Positions 34,098 through 46,639 of a stretch of 64,000 nucleotides of DNA are shown one piece after another (position 1 is the stretch's first letter; each line of letters begins with the position of its first letter). Both the position numbers and the translations under genes were made by a program. The notes beneath the pieces were generated by a model that saw only the letters and a list, made by a program, of their open reading frames with translations, made no database searches and was not told the DNA's origin. This DNA is from Diogma glabrata (lineage: Eukaryota > Arthropoda > Insecta > Diptera > Cylindrotomidae): the NCBI GenBank assembly GCA_963693315.1, contig OY856186.1:137577436-137641435 (forward strand). The letters run 5' to 3'.

Positions 34098-37000
34098 ATG
34101 AATTGTTGTTTTTGTAATCATTTCTTTGTTGATTTTAAATTATAGTTCAACACTTAAAAATTTTCACAGTAGCGAAATATATTGGAATTGTAATACATGC
34201 ACGCCTTATAGAAAATTTTCTCAGTTTGGTTCATTTAAAAATCATTGTGCCAAACATTTTACAAACTATGTATCAAATCCACTTCTATCGCAAGTCAGTC
34301 GCATAGAAACAAATGCTAAAGCAATAGAAAATTTAGTTTCAGAAGGGTATGATATTCATACCGAAAGTGTAGAATCTGGTCCAACAAATAATGTATCAAT
34401 AATAGAGCCGCGATTTAATTTGGATGTAGATTTGATTGATTTTGATAACATGCTCAAGGAAGAAAATTTAGAATTAGTAACGTCCCCTATACAATTTAAA
34501 AATTAATCGAAAACAGATACAAAATGTTATTTTATTCTCTTCCATTTAATTATATCAGCTTTATTTGTATGTTTTTTCGATAATAATAGTATGTATTATT
34601 GTATTGTTTTCTAACCTATAGCTAATGAACTTAACCTATTGCCTAATCAATATTTTATTCAATTGCTATGATTCCAATTGGTCAAATTGTTTTGATTTCA
34701 TTAAAATTATTTTCAAATTATAATCACAATTGCTTTGATAAGTTTTGTTCAAAAATCAAATTTTGAGTAATTCTCTTATTTCGTTTAGTTGAACTTGGTT
34801 GATTGTATGAGAAGGGCGTTTTTTATCATCAGGGTTTTTTTATTAAGAAATTTGATTTATCAATTAAAACAATAAAGATTTATTGTTTTAATTGAAGAAA
34901 ATGATTTTATTTTTTATAATACACAATTCTTTTTATAATAAAATCTTTGTCAGAGAATAAAGTATTGTAATCGATTCGTGAATAATGAATTTTATTCTCT
35001 CACAAATTAAAATTCTCGCTCGTACCTCGCTCAAATTTTAAACTTTTGCTTGAGAATAAACTACTTCATTATTCACTCATTGATTAAACTACTATTATTG
35101 TTTGAAAAGTATCTTTTTAGCAAATTGATAACAAAAATAGAAGAGTTGGTCTTCCAAATCATAGGCGAAGCCCAATTTAATTTAAATAATTTACAAAATA
35201 TTTTTTGTTTATTTAAAGATCCTTTATCAAATATAAAATTCTGAATATAAAAGGTTTAAATTATTAAATGAATCAAAATTATTATCTAATGTAATGCAAG
35301 TTGTAATAGGTAGTCGGTGGACCTAAAAAAATAAACAACGAAGTTGTAATTGAAAACACTGACGTTACCGAAAGTCATATTCCGTTAAAAGAAACACTTA
35401 CTAATTTTTTAAACGTCGAAAATATGCTAGAGTCCATCTTAACATTCAAAGATGAACTATGTTCTAATGAAACAGTCATTAAGAATGTTATTCAAACAGA
35501 TGTATTCAGAGAAAGAACAAAGGATTTTAGTTCAAACGATCTTGTTTTACCTTTAACACTTTATTTTGATGATTTCGAAACAAATAATCCTTTAGGAAGT
35601 AGGTCCGGCTTACAAAAACTTGGTGCAGTTTATGCAACCATTTCTTGCCTTCCACCGGATTGCATGTCCAAACTGGAAAATATATTTTTAGTTTCGTTAT
35701 TTCACACCATTGATAGAAAGCTTTATGGAAACAAAGTAGTGTTTTCTAAAATTATTGACGATCTTAATGATTTAAAAAAAAATGGGATTTATATATTATA
35801 CAAAAACGAAAGGATAAGAATATATTTTCAATTGGCCTACTGCGTTGGTGATAATTTAGGGTTAAATTGTATACTCGGTTTTGTTGAAAGTTTCAGTGCA
35901 AAACATTATTGTCGGTTTTGTCGTTGTAGTAAAGAAGAAATGAATAGTTTAACTACAAATAATGAAAGTAAAGAACGAAATAAAGATAATTACAACCGAG
36001 ACTTAGAAATTAATGATCGAAGATTGACTGGTATTGTAGAAAATTGTATTTTGAACAACATTGACGGTTTTCATTGTACAGAGAATTATGCTGTTGATAT
36101 TATGCACGACATTTTTGAGGGAATAGGAAATTATGAAATAGCATTAATTTTGAATCAGTTTATTAACAAAGATAAAATATTTTCGTTATCAACATTTAAT
36201 CATAGACTCAGTTTTTTTAATTACGGTTTATTTGACAACATAAATAAACCACAATCAGTCACTATTGATATGCTCAAAAGTAATAAACTACGAACGACTG
36301 CTTCCGAAATGATATGTTTAATAAGTAACCTTGGCTTAATTATTGGAGATCTTATTCCAGAAAATCATGTTCATTGGGAATTGTATTTATTACTTAGAGA
36401 TATTGTAGAAATAGTTACTTGATATAGTGTTGACCGACAGACTATAGACTTGTTAGCTAGTTTAATTCAATTACATCATGAGCTTTTCATTACATTATAT
36501 GGACCAACACTAAAACCCAAGCATCATTTTTTAATTCACTATCCTAAGACTATGGAAAAGATTGGTCCTCTTATTAATCAATGGACTATTAGATTCGAAG
36601 GGAAACATCGAGAACTAAAAAATATAGTAGCATTAACTACATCTAGAAAAAATATTTGTCACACGATTTCTTTTAGGTATCAGTTGAACTTAAGTAAAAA
36701 ATATTATCAGAACCAACCACGGATAAAATTTTTATTTGGGAAATCGTTAGAATTATTAGTTGAAGATACTTTGTTTTTAACAACTAATAGTTTTATAAAT
36801 TTTAGTGAAATTCTTAAGATAAAATATTTCAAATTTGAATCTGTGTGCTACAAAAATGGTATGGCAGTTTTTTTACATTTTGACTTAGATGAAAACTTTC
36901 CCATTTTTGGGCTTATTGAAAGTTTATATATAATTAAAGATGTTGTATATTTAAGATACAATGAACTAAAAACTATTTTTTATAACAGACATTTGTGTGC

Positions 37001-37109
37001 GCATGTAGTAGAGAAATGTACTTCAAGTAAGATAATTCAATTTTTAGATTTAACAGACTTGAAACCAAAAAACTTTTATACGTTTAAGAATAAAAACTTT
37101 ATTTTGTAA
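34098..37109 (+). pseudogene. TNP2-like transposase gene with zinc-finger N-terminus
   Basis: Starts MNCCFCNHFF at 34,098, then (another frame, possibly after splicing) IYWNCNTCTPYRKF and FKNHCAKHF, a C2H2-like pair. A middle part (35,050-35,420) is broken by one frameshift. The long frame 35,424-37,109 holds LTLYFDDFETNNPLGSRSG, YCVGDNLGLNCILGFVESF, KHYCRFC, YAVDIMHDIFEG and WTIRFEGKHRELKNI. Acidic residues in DDFE, DIMHD and RFEGKH are candidate DDE residues by analogy with TNP2/CACTA transposases. A single in-frame TGA (36,420-36,422) interrupts an otherwise open 560-codon stretch. AATAAA at 37,215 could be the poly(A) signal. The superfamily is uncertain and I found no terminal inverted repeats. 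Confidence 0.6.
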
Positions 37110-37220
37110 TCTGTATCATTATAAATATCTATATTATTATTTATCTATATTTTATTATTTGTATTATTGTGATATTCTGTTTTATAATCCATGAACTGAA
37201 AAACATTTAAGTTTAATAAA

Positions 37221-38141
37221 AATTAAAAACAAAAAATTTACATGGGTTTCATTTATTTAAATGTTATTAATAAAGGGAGTTCTGTTCGCTTATATTAAAT
37301 ATCATATGGAGCTATTTAATTATACCGAAATGCATTTAATGCTTGTCTGTATACCATTAAAAATATATCTACAATGAATATAATATATTTTATATTTATA
37401 TATAGACTTAATCTGAATATGACACAAATATCTTCTATCTGTGATATATAATAATTCTAATCAGACTTCTTTTAATATCCGAAACAAGAATTTTGTTCTT
37501 TCAATATAGAAACAAAACATCGTTATTTTAAACATAAAATATTCTATCAAGCAAATGTTAAATGTTTAATTTCGACACAAATACAAATAGAACCAGCTAT
37601 ACCATTAAGCCAACCGAGTTTATTTTAATTATGCAGTTGGATATCTATTATTTTGTTATATATTATAAAGTATTTATTTATTAGATATAAAAACTAACAA
37701 ATAAAATATTTGGAGTCGGGATATAAATTGTAGTTGTCGTATTTTCAAATATATTTTATTTTCAAAACGTATATAAAGTATGCCGCATTTGAATATGAGT
37801 TTTCTCAGTGTATGTCTTTTATTTAAGTTATAGTCTGTCTGGTCTGCCTTATGTTGATTGTACGGTAATTGTAAAAAGCTTCTGTTGATTGTCACGATTG
37901 TGAGAAAGTTTGTTATATGTTTTAAAGTGTCGTATAATATTTAATAATTGTATGCCGTGATTATGCCGATTTTATTCCATTTATATGTCTTCAAGCCATT
38001 GTTTAATATTAGTTTATATATGTAGGGTTAAATTCTGTCCGCTGTAGACCACCTATAACTGTTATTTGTTTGATGAATGGTTCTCATTATGCATTGTAAA
38101 GATTACGTTAAAAATTTTAATATTTTTTCATTTTATTTGCA
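37221..38141. other. AT-rich, no gene recognised
   Basis: Only short frames without motifs. If the transposase gene belongs to a DNA transposon, one terminus should be in this stretch, but I cannot point to it. Confidence 0.4.
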
Positions 38142-38620
38142 AAGGATAAAATTATGCCCGTTGAAGGCGACCTTGAATTTTAATTTAATATATTTTAATT
38201 GAATTGTAGAATTTTTATGTATTTGTATCGTAATTATTTGAATTCGTATTAGAATCGTATGCATTGATATCGTAATTATAAATATTTTGATTGGATATAT
38301 TCGTTTTCATATTATAATTATGTGTATTCGTATTAGAATCGTACGTTTTGGTATCGTTATTGTAAATAGTTTTATTAGTAGAAGGATAAAATTATGCCAG
38401 TTGAAGGCGACCTTTAATTTTTATTTATTGTTATATATTTTATTTATGGAAGGATAAAATTATGCCAGTTGAAGGCGACCTTTAATTTTTATGTTTAATA
38501 TATTTTATATGCTTTTTAATGTTATATTTGTTCGTATTTGTTTTAAAATTGTAAATATTTTTGTTAGTATAAGGGTAAAATTATGCCAGTTGAAGGCGAC
38601 CTTTAATTTTTACGTTTAGC
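38142..38620 (+). repeat. Four dispersed copies of a ~40-bp motif
   Basis: The motif AAATTATGCCAGTTGAAGGC, continuing GACCTTTAATTTTTA, recurs starting at about 38,142 (variant), 38,382, 38,451 and 38,572. Intervening sequence shares AATCGTA and TTGTAAATA pieces, so it looks like a decayed tandem array with units of 70-240 bp. Confidence 0.8.
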
Positions 38621-40077
38621 TTAATTTATTATATTATTATTATAAATTTGAAAGAAAATTACTTGAGAATAGATGGAATATAATTTGTTCAAGTTGATTT
38701 AATACCTTTTCCATTTTAATGTAATTCTAAACCTTTTGGTTAATTTAATATGTTGAAATAGAAACTATTTAAGGTTATTAAACTTCTGGAGATGTTCGCG
38801 TCTCCTGAAAAAATTCGATTTGATTTTCATATTGTAGTGATCAACCCCAGTTCTCAGAGGTGTACGGTCTCTGATTTTCTGGTATATTTGAACTGTGTTT
38901 ACAGTGTGGTTGTCAATGACGCTATTGAAAATTTCCTCTTGTTTCAACCGTTTGGTTCCATAAAACTCTTAATTTTGTAAAAAGCACTTACTCCATCTTT
39001 AATAAATTTAGTTCATCTAATTCACATTATTTTTTCTAAAGTTTTCATATTGTTTATTCATATTTAATTTTTTTTTTAAATATTCTGACCTTGCAATCAG
39101 ATTTTTCCATTTTTATTATTATGTCATTTACTCATATATGAAATAGTATTTTTTTGTTGTAACATTTTGTACGTTTATTTTTTGAATTAGATTGGTACTT
39201 AAGTATTGTCGTTTCTGTATTGTTTGATTTTTAATTTTATAAATAGTATTTTGTAATCAGGAATTGTTTAAATGGCTTGGCTTAATGAGTTATTTAAACA
39301 TTGGTGGCATGGTGAGATTTGTTTTGTATTTAATCTTTAAGTATATGTTGTCTTTTTGTCAAAAATTGGTCTAAGTCAGATACCTAGTTAAAATTGTTTC
39401 TTAGTATAACTAATATAAAATATTGTTTGTGTCGTCAATAAAAAATGTTGTTCGATCTGTATAAAAAAAAATTTAGTTTTATTTTTCTCTTAATGTCTTC
39501 GGTACTCCTTAATAAAAAATTTTTTATGTAGATATAATATTTTCATTTATGTTGATCAGTATTCATATGTTTTTATTTCGTTTCTTAAATATGTTTAGAG
39601 AAAATATTTTTCTTTACCTTAGGAATTAAATTTCAATTAAAATTTTAGTTTATTTACTATAAAGATAAATTAATATACTCAGTATCTTTGTGTAGTTTTT
39701 CATTTGCATTTCTTATCGTTGTTGAGTATTTGTCATTTCTCCAATTTCAGTGAATGATTGTTCTATAAACAAAATATTTTTATATATGTTATTGTAGTTC
39801 CGTTTTATGACCTTGTAGAAATTCTTAGAATTGAATATTGGTCAAGTTTAAGTTTGTTTAAATATGATATTTTTCTTGGATATTAAATGGGTTATGATAA
39901 TTTCATTCATAAAAAATTGACCATGAAATAGATTTTTAGGTTGTACGTATATTTTACTATGTTTTGAATAAGTTAAAATTATTTAGATTTTGATAATTAT
40001 TTGGTAATAAGATTCGATTAGAATTTAGAAGTTTATTGTTTGTTGATTGAAAAAATTTTTGGTTATAATTGGAAGAT
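38621..40077. other. AT-rich interior of a decayed minus-strand element
   Basis: Lies downstream (minus strand) of the G2 gag fragment where pol would be expected, but no RT, RNase H or integrase motif is visible. One minus-strand frame (38,765-38,947, 60 residues, with IFNSVIDNHTVNTVQIYQKI) is unlike anything I recognise. Confidence 0.45.
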
Positions 40078-40578
40078 CTATATATACTGTTGATTGATGT
40101 ATCTATTTTCCATGTTGAATTTTAAATTTTCGTAGGTTTTTATGTCTAAGTCGTATATCATATCGCATGCTGGATATAGAATTTTGTCTAATACCATATT
40201 GAAGAAGAAACCCTTATCTTCTTCCTCGATTCGATTTAGTGCTCGGTCACAGGTGTCTATAAATTGTCTGGCTTTCGCCCGTGGGTTGTCTTCTGCATTG
40301 CCCGAAAATATGGGAATATTAGTCATGAGTGCCAGTACTTCGGAATAATTTGTTTTTCGTTCTACCATTGTGTTTGTTTGTGTGTGTTTTTGTGTTCTGA
40401 AATGTGATGGTCCCGCAGTAGGTTCTGTTTTCAAGTTATTAATTATTGAGTCTAGTGTGTTATTTATTTTTTCGAAACCTTTACTAATGTTTCTGTTTGA
40501 TTTCTTTTTTGGTATAAGGTCAGAGTCAGAGTAAGTCCGGTTTCTAGTTTCCCTTACAATGTTGTCTTTTTTAGACAT
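40078..40578 (-). pseudogene. G2 element Gag fragment
   Basis: A 166-residue frame begins MSKKDNIVRETRNRTYSD with a Lys/Asn/Ser-rich N-terminus, then IPIFSGNAEDNPRAKARQFI, EEEDKGFFFNMVLDKI and YENLKFNMENRYI. This has the look of a capsid N-terminal domain (FSG...FI...W/F...LK..). It stops early, so the C-terminal capsid and zinc knuckle are missing. It lies 1.03 kb downstream of a primer-site-like sequence and LTR on the same strand, the expected spacing for gag. Confidence 0.65.
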
Positions 40579-40834
40579 AAAATTTTATAGTGAGTTTTTT
40601 AAGCGCAAACGACCGACAAGGGAAAACTGTATAACCTTGCGTTTTGTTAAACGGTAACCGAAAAAAAAAATGTAAAATAAAAATAATTTTCTGCCTTTCG
40701 TTAAATAATTCTTGTAACAACCATCAATATTAATTTGGTTGCAAATTCTGATTTTTATATCAGATCGTTTTTGTAAAAAAAATTAACTAACACATATATT
40801 TATTTTCCTAAAATTGTGTAAAAATAAATTTGTG

Positions 40835-40935
<101 letters not shown>

Positions 40936-41253
40936 TTAAAAAATTTTATATACGTAAAATATATTTAGTTAAAAAAAAATTTTATTTTATATAGTTTCAA
41001 TGGGGAAAAAAAATTTTTTAATAGTAAATTGTATTTTATATGTTTTTACTGAAAAAATTTTTTCAATAGTAAATTGCAATACGTATATTTTCAATTTTAA
41101 TTTCGCAATCAATTTAAAAAGTTTAATTAAAAAAGAAAAAAGAAATGTGTAAGTTTTCTGACCTTAAAATTTATTTAATTTAAATTAATTCTTGAGGAAG
41201 TTGATGAAATTGTAGAGTTTGTTGTTTTAAATTTCTTGTTTTTAATTTGTATT

Positions 41254-41502
41254 GATGGGGTCCCCTTGATGGCCCTGTTGACGTTGATAATGATGAGGTT
41301 ATTGCAGTGTAACCAATGTAGGACACTCCTAGATGTGTCTGATGTATGATGATCGATAAATTCAATGTAAATTGTTAAATTCTGCTTTTATTTTAGCTGT
41401 ATAATTTTATGATTGATGGGGTCCCTTGATGACCTGTAGCCGTTGAAAATGATGGGTTATTGAAGTCTAACCAACGTAGGACACTCCTAGATGTGTCTGG
41501 TG
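41254..41502 (-). repeat. Duplicated 161-bp unit in the G2 leader
   Basis: GATGGGGTCC and the following ~90 bp, up to GGACACTCCTAGATGTGTCTG, occur at 41,254 and again at 41,415. Confidence 0.85.
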
Positions 41503-41612
41503 ATTTAAATAAATTTGACGAAATTCGTCAAATAATTGAATTTTTGATTTTTGAAATTTTTTTTTTTTTTTAAGTTTTTGGATTGTAGATTCCTCCTATG
41601 AGTCTCCTGACT

Positions 41613-41630
41613 CAATATTCGGCTGCGCCA
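41613..41630 (-). other. Candidate G2 primer-binding site
   Basis: On the minus strand, two bases after the LTR end, the sequence reads TGGCGCAGCCGAATATTG. TGG at this spacing is expected for a site complementary to a tRNA 3' CCA end. I cannot assign the tRNA. Confidence 0.55.
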
Positions 41631-41632
41631 AT

Positions 41633-41830
41633 TGTAATAGTGTAACGGCCCCTCTTATTGATAGAGCTACCGGCTACGCCAATTGTAATAGTGTAACGGC
41701 ACCTCTTATTGATAGAGCCACCGGCTACGCCAATTGTAATAGGTTGGTAGGCCAATTGTAATACCCCGCCAATTGTTGTGGTAGTGTAGGACTACCGGCT
41801 GGGTCAATTGTAATAGGCCCGATGGTCCTA
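41633..41830 (-). repeat. Reiterated LTR-end/primer-site junctions
   Basis: GCCAATTGTAATAG-type sequence, the reverse of an LTR end plus two bases plus TGGC, recurs about five times. The clearest unit is 51 bp (GTGTAACGGC, CTCTTATTGATAGAGC, ACCGGCTACGCCAATTGTAATA). The array is mirrored at 61,010-61,200. Confidence 0.8.
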
Positions 41831-41979
41831 TTCACTTCTCTTAAACTAGATTTAGATGGTGCAAACTCTTACCTGGTTGAGTGATTCACTGGTGGTGTCA
41901 CCCTCTCTTACCTCTCTCCTCAATTGAAGACGTTTTTCTCTAAGATCCGTCGAACAAAAGATCACTTGATAAATTCAAA

Positions 41980-42890
41980 ATTTAGACTTTTATTTGCAAT
42001 AGGTTTTTTCTTGAAACAAATAGATTTATTCTTGAAACACTTTCAATTATTTTTAGTAAAATTTTGTCTAATAAAATTTTAGACTTTTATTTGCAATAGA
42101 TTTTTTCTTGAAACAAATAGATTTTTTCTTGAAACAAATAGATTTATTCTTGAAACACTTTCAATTGTTTTTAGTAAAATTTTGTCTAATAAAATTTTAG
42201 ACTTTTATTTGCAATAGATTTTTTCTTGAAACAAATAGATTTTTTCTTGAAACAAATAGATTTATTCTTGAAACACTTTCAATTATTTTTAGTAAAATTT
42301 TGTCTAATAAAATTTTAGACTTTTATTTGCAATAGATTTTTTTTCTTGAAACAAATAGATTTTTTCTTGAAACACTTTCAATTATTTTTAGTAAAATTTT
42401 GTCTAATAAAATTTTAGACTTTTATTTGCAATAGATTTTTTCTTGAAACAAATAGATTTTTTCTTGAAACAAATAGATTTTTTCTTGAAACACTTTCAAT
42501 TATTTTTAGTAAAATTTTGTCTTATAAAATTTTAGACTTTTATTTGCAATAGATTTTTTCTTGAAACAAATAGATTTTTTCTTGAAACAAATAGATTTTT
42601 TCTTGAAACAAATAGATTTATTCTTGAAACACTTTCAATTATTTTTAGTAAAATTTTGTCTAATAAAATTTTAGACTTTTATTTGCAATAGATTTTTTTC
42701 TTGAAACAAATAGATTTTTTCTTGAAACAAATAGATTTTTTCTTGAAACACTTTCAATTATTTTTAGTAAAATTTTGTCTAATAAAATTTTAGACTTTTA
42801 TTTGCAATAGATTTTTTCTTGAAACAAATAGATTTTTTCTTGAAACAAATAGATTTTTTCTTGAAACACTTTCAATTATTTTCAAACACT
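41980..42890 (-). repeat. Nested minisatellite in the G2 LTR
   Basis: A 21-bp subunit (ATAGATTTTTTCTTGAAACAA) is repeated one to four times inside a larger unit of 95-145 bp that also contains ACTTTTATTTGCAAT and AGTAAAATTTTGTCTAAT. About eight large units are present. The mirrored copy is at about 59,940-60,855. Confidence 0.9.
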
Positions 42891-43892
42891 TAAAAAAAAT
42901 TCACTCCAGGTTTAAATCTGTCGTTAACCTGTTGATTACTTTCGCGGCGACCGGGTTTTGGTTTTAGAAATACTGACTGACTAACCGATTTCGGGGTCTA
43001 AGAGGTTAGACCCCCGAAGGGAGAGATCCTCGTGATCTCTTTCGCGATTTTAAAATTGTACTGACTAACTAACTGGATTTTTGGTATGTTTTATAATAAA
43101 AGCTAAGTTTTATTAGCCAATCAAAACTTAGGATTTAATTACTAATTTTTCTATAAAAAAAATGTAGTATTTGCTATTTTTTCCTAAGTAAATATAATTT
43201 CATAGTTTTATTAGATTTTTGTTTATTTGGTTTGAATTTCAACTTCCGTTTCGAATATTATTGAATATAAATTTTTGTATGAAAATAAGTAAAATAATGT
43301 CGTTTAACAAGTTTATTTCATTGGAATTTGCTTATCGATGAAATTCGTTTGGTAAAATATTTTTGTTGTAATGTGGAAATATCTATGGGTTTAACTTTGT
43401 TGCTAGCAATGTTCGAATATTTGAACGAACTGTGGGAACTGCCTAATTTGCAATTTTGAATGGAAATTCTTTTGTATCCAAACTTTGTTGCTAAGTTAAT
43501 TTGTTGAAGTTATGGATTTTGCTTAAGTTAGGCTTTTTGTATATTGAGTAATATTGTGAAATTGTGTGGTTTCTTGGTATTGTGAAATAGTTAGTTTTGT
43601 GGTGAAATTAAGTTTTGAATAGAATTTGTTGATATTCATGATATCGATAATTTAATACAATGTTTGGATGAGACTAGGGTTTTGGGTGTTATATAGGATT
43701 GGATGTTGTATCTTTTAGATGAAATAGGGGTTTTGGATGTTGTATGTGATTAGATGTGGTATCGTTTAGATGAAAAATAGGGGTTTTGGGTGTTGTATAA
43801 GATTATATGTGGTTTCGATATGAACTTTATTGAGTGGGTTTGGAGATCTATGGCTTCATATGTATATTCCTAGTTTAGGAATACTACAATAC

Positions 43893-45927
43893 CAGTTAAA
43901 TTATTCGTAGATGTAGAACTGTACTAATTTTGTATCAATGATGGTGAAGCAATACGGTAAAAGGTAATGGTTGACGTATGCGTTGAAATCCAGAAGATGC
44001 AATGAATTGTACCACTGCTAGTTAAATGAATTGTTGGACAAAATTGAAAATATGTAAAATATGCGGCCGTAATGGCAAAAATTATGTATAACCGTTGCGC
44101 TATTAAGTTCCGTAATTTAACAAATTAATACTTGGATTCCTTATCCTTCAATCCTATCCTTCCCGCAAATTTCACACCAAAGGTTGAGCCCGGCAACATT
44201 GGAAGGTAACATGAACAAGCACCAAAATTGTTTCACTCCACACAAACACCATCAACCAACAATAATTTTTTTTTTTGGTGTATAATAATGAAATTGCTTT
44301 AGTCAAATTGCATGGTAACAATGAATTTTATTAGAAATATATATAAACAGTAACTGTTATTTATTTTCAATTAAACTTTAAATAAACTTTTGCACATTCA
44401 ACCGACATTAATTTTTTTGTATATAATAATGAAATTGCTTTATCCGAAATTGCATAGTAAAAATGAATTTACTTAGAAATATATATAAACAGTATCTGTT
44501 ATTTATTTTCAATTAAACTTTAAATTAACTTTTTGCACATTCAACCAACATTAATTTTTTTGTATATAATAATGAAATGGCTTCATCCAAAATTGCATAG
44601 TAAGAATGAATTTAATTAGAAATATATATAATCAGTACCTGTTATTTATTTTCATTAAACTATAAATTAACTTTTTGCACATTCAACCAACATTATATTA
44701 ATACGCATAATAAAATTCACTCACGATATTTTCTATTTTCTTTTAAAATCACAATTAATTTTTTTAAGGTACAACATGGACCGACACGTTGGTAAATTAG
44801 ATTCCGCGATGTCAAAAACAGAGTGAACGAGTACTAGCCGCGCGAGTACTAGGTGAATCGTAAAATTGAACTAATGTTGTTTTTACGGCACAAAACATAT
44901 AAATAATTTTTTTTTTGTTTTAAATTTGGTTTTAAACAACACAAAACATATAAACTTTTTTTTTTTCAAATTAAACTACGACGATTGTATTAATAAAATG
45001 AATTGAACTAATTGAACTCGATTTTGTAATACACGAGACGGATTCACAAGACATAAGAGATCAAATCAATTAACAGTGGCTTATTATATAGCCAAATTTT
45101 TAGTCTCGCAATAACTCGAATACAGTGTTTAGATGAGAGACAATTAATTTCCATCAGATTTTCAAATTATTGGGAACTTTTTATAGTTACAAGAAACCGT
45201 TTGCTGTTATTGCAGAAAAATAAGGTTGTGACACAAAATATTTCCGACACATCCATAATCATTGAATTTAAAATGAATCAAATGCAAGTTCGATCAATGT
45301 TATGATGTTTAGACATTTATTAAACTACAAGCTACTATATCAGTACAGTGAAGATCAGTTCAATAACGGAAGAATTGTTTAAAGCAAAACATTCATACCA
45401 AGATAAATCAAATGTTTAACAAAGCAAAATAATAATTCTTTGTATGTTGACGATTGGATAAAAAAAATACGCACAGCTGTTATGAGGTTTGAAAACTTCG
45501 TTGTTTCATTACGGTTGGTGTTTAGAAAATTCAAATTCAAGCAGTATATTGAAAATACTCGAATGGAAACGTAACGCGCGCCAATTTTAGGGTGTTGTAA
45601 GATTAAATTTTAATGTTATATGGATGAATTTTTTAAAGAAAATTATTAATTAATTCAATTTAACCAATATTATATTATATTGATTAATAAATGAAATCAG
45701 TGTAATTGGCTCAATTCTTTTTCACATACGTCTGTCCAGCCATTGAAAATTTAGTCAGATTTTAAGAAAAATAAGGAAACCATGGGTTAAGGGAACTATA
45801 CGAATATGGCTATTGGAGGTGAATGGATGAGAAACCATTATGAGCGGAACAGATGACAAATTGAAATCTAATAAATCTGAGACTATAATACACTGGGTGT
45901 ACGCACTCTTCCAGGCTATCCATTACA
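43893..45927 (-). repeat. Element B 3' LTR, first part
   Basis: On the minus strand it starts TGTAATGGATAGCCTGG at 45,927 and matches the 5' LTR segment 51,438-53,616 almost base for base, with a handful of substitutions and one fewer ~143-bp repeat unit. It ends at the G2 insertion point. Confidence 0.88.
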
Positions 45928-46190
45928 GAACAAGTACTTTTTGGAAGGAAATTCCCGTCCAAAAAGAAGTTGAAAAAAGCATAGACTGGTCGCAAATAGA
46001 CCTTGCATATCCATATTAGTATGGTGAGGCACCTCAATGTTCTACAAATTAGCAATCAAATCGAACGGTATTACATAGCCCAGTCTTAGCAGAAACAAAG
46101 TATCTATGATTATACAAAAAAAAAATTTTGGAGGGGTAACGATAAAAACGGTATTCTACTCTATTGCAAGCGATGGATAACTAAAATCTT

Positions 46191-46216
46191 CCAGACCCAA
46201 TTTCGGGCAGATCTGG
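46191..46216 (-). other. Conserved hairpin, downstream copy in B
   Basis: Reverse complement of the E1 23,826 hairpin, with the same two variant bases. It lies 265 bp from the 3' LTR of B. Confidence 0.8.
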
Positions 46217-46337
46217 GGGTTCCCGAGACTCTAAAGTCAAAAAAAAATTATTCAATCGGCTACAAGATCGAAAAGCAAAACATCATTGGACTGACTCCAT
46301 CAATAAAATACCCGACACAACTCCGTGTTTACGTTAT

Positions 46338-46402
46338 GCAGGCTCGAAACCCACGCCTGACCTACCACGAGTCTCAGGCTCCTCCGACTACGCTAGCCGG
46401 GC
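46338..46402 (-). other. tRNA-Lys-like sequence before the B 3' LTR
   Basis: Minus strand from 46,402: GCCCGGCTAGCGTAGTCGG, then GGAGCCTGAGACTC, then GTGGGTTTCGAGCC. Same order and position as in E1. The anticodon reads CGT rather than CTT and the 3' acceptor strand is absent. Confidence 0.65.
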
Positions 46403-46639
46403 CACACTGTTGTACGCTTCCGTCCAAGTGATTCTGCAGGCTGTTCACATAGTTTCAAAGCAACTAATTGAATCAAATTCAATACATTCAATCTCGGAAT
46501 TTTCGCTTGTAAACAGTCAACACACAAAAAAAAATTTTGAAACAAGACCTGAACACTAAAGTTGATACACACTCACTGAACTGTGAATTCAAGACGAAAC
46601 CACCCTCATACTTCATGGGTGTCGATAATCCTTGACTTG

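Larger units (their letters stand above)
41633..43888 (-). repeat. G2 5' LTR (2,256 bp)
   Basis: In minus orientation it begins TGTAGTATTCC at 43,888 and ends CTATTACA at 41,633, followed by the primer-site-like TGG. The upstream base run is GTAT (43,889-43,892), half of a target duplication whose partner is at 61,201-61,204. From 41,633 to 43,335 it matches 59,478-61,200 in inverted orientation. It contains a nested minisatellite, two hairpins (42,990-43,040), a ~65-bp triplicate near 43,680-43,830, and reiterated LTR-end sequences. It sits inside the 3' LTR of element B. Confidence 0.85.

Noticed and set aside
38765..38980. Overlapping 60-residue frames on both strands
   Set aside because: No recognisable motif and no context that favours either strand; not called as a gene.
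41980..42890. CRISPR-like regular array
   Set aside because: The spacers are themselves repeats, units vary in length, and the array is part of an LTR in a eukaryotic genome.
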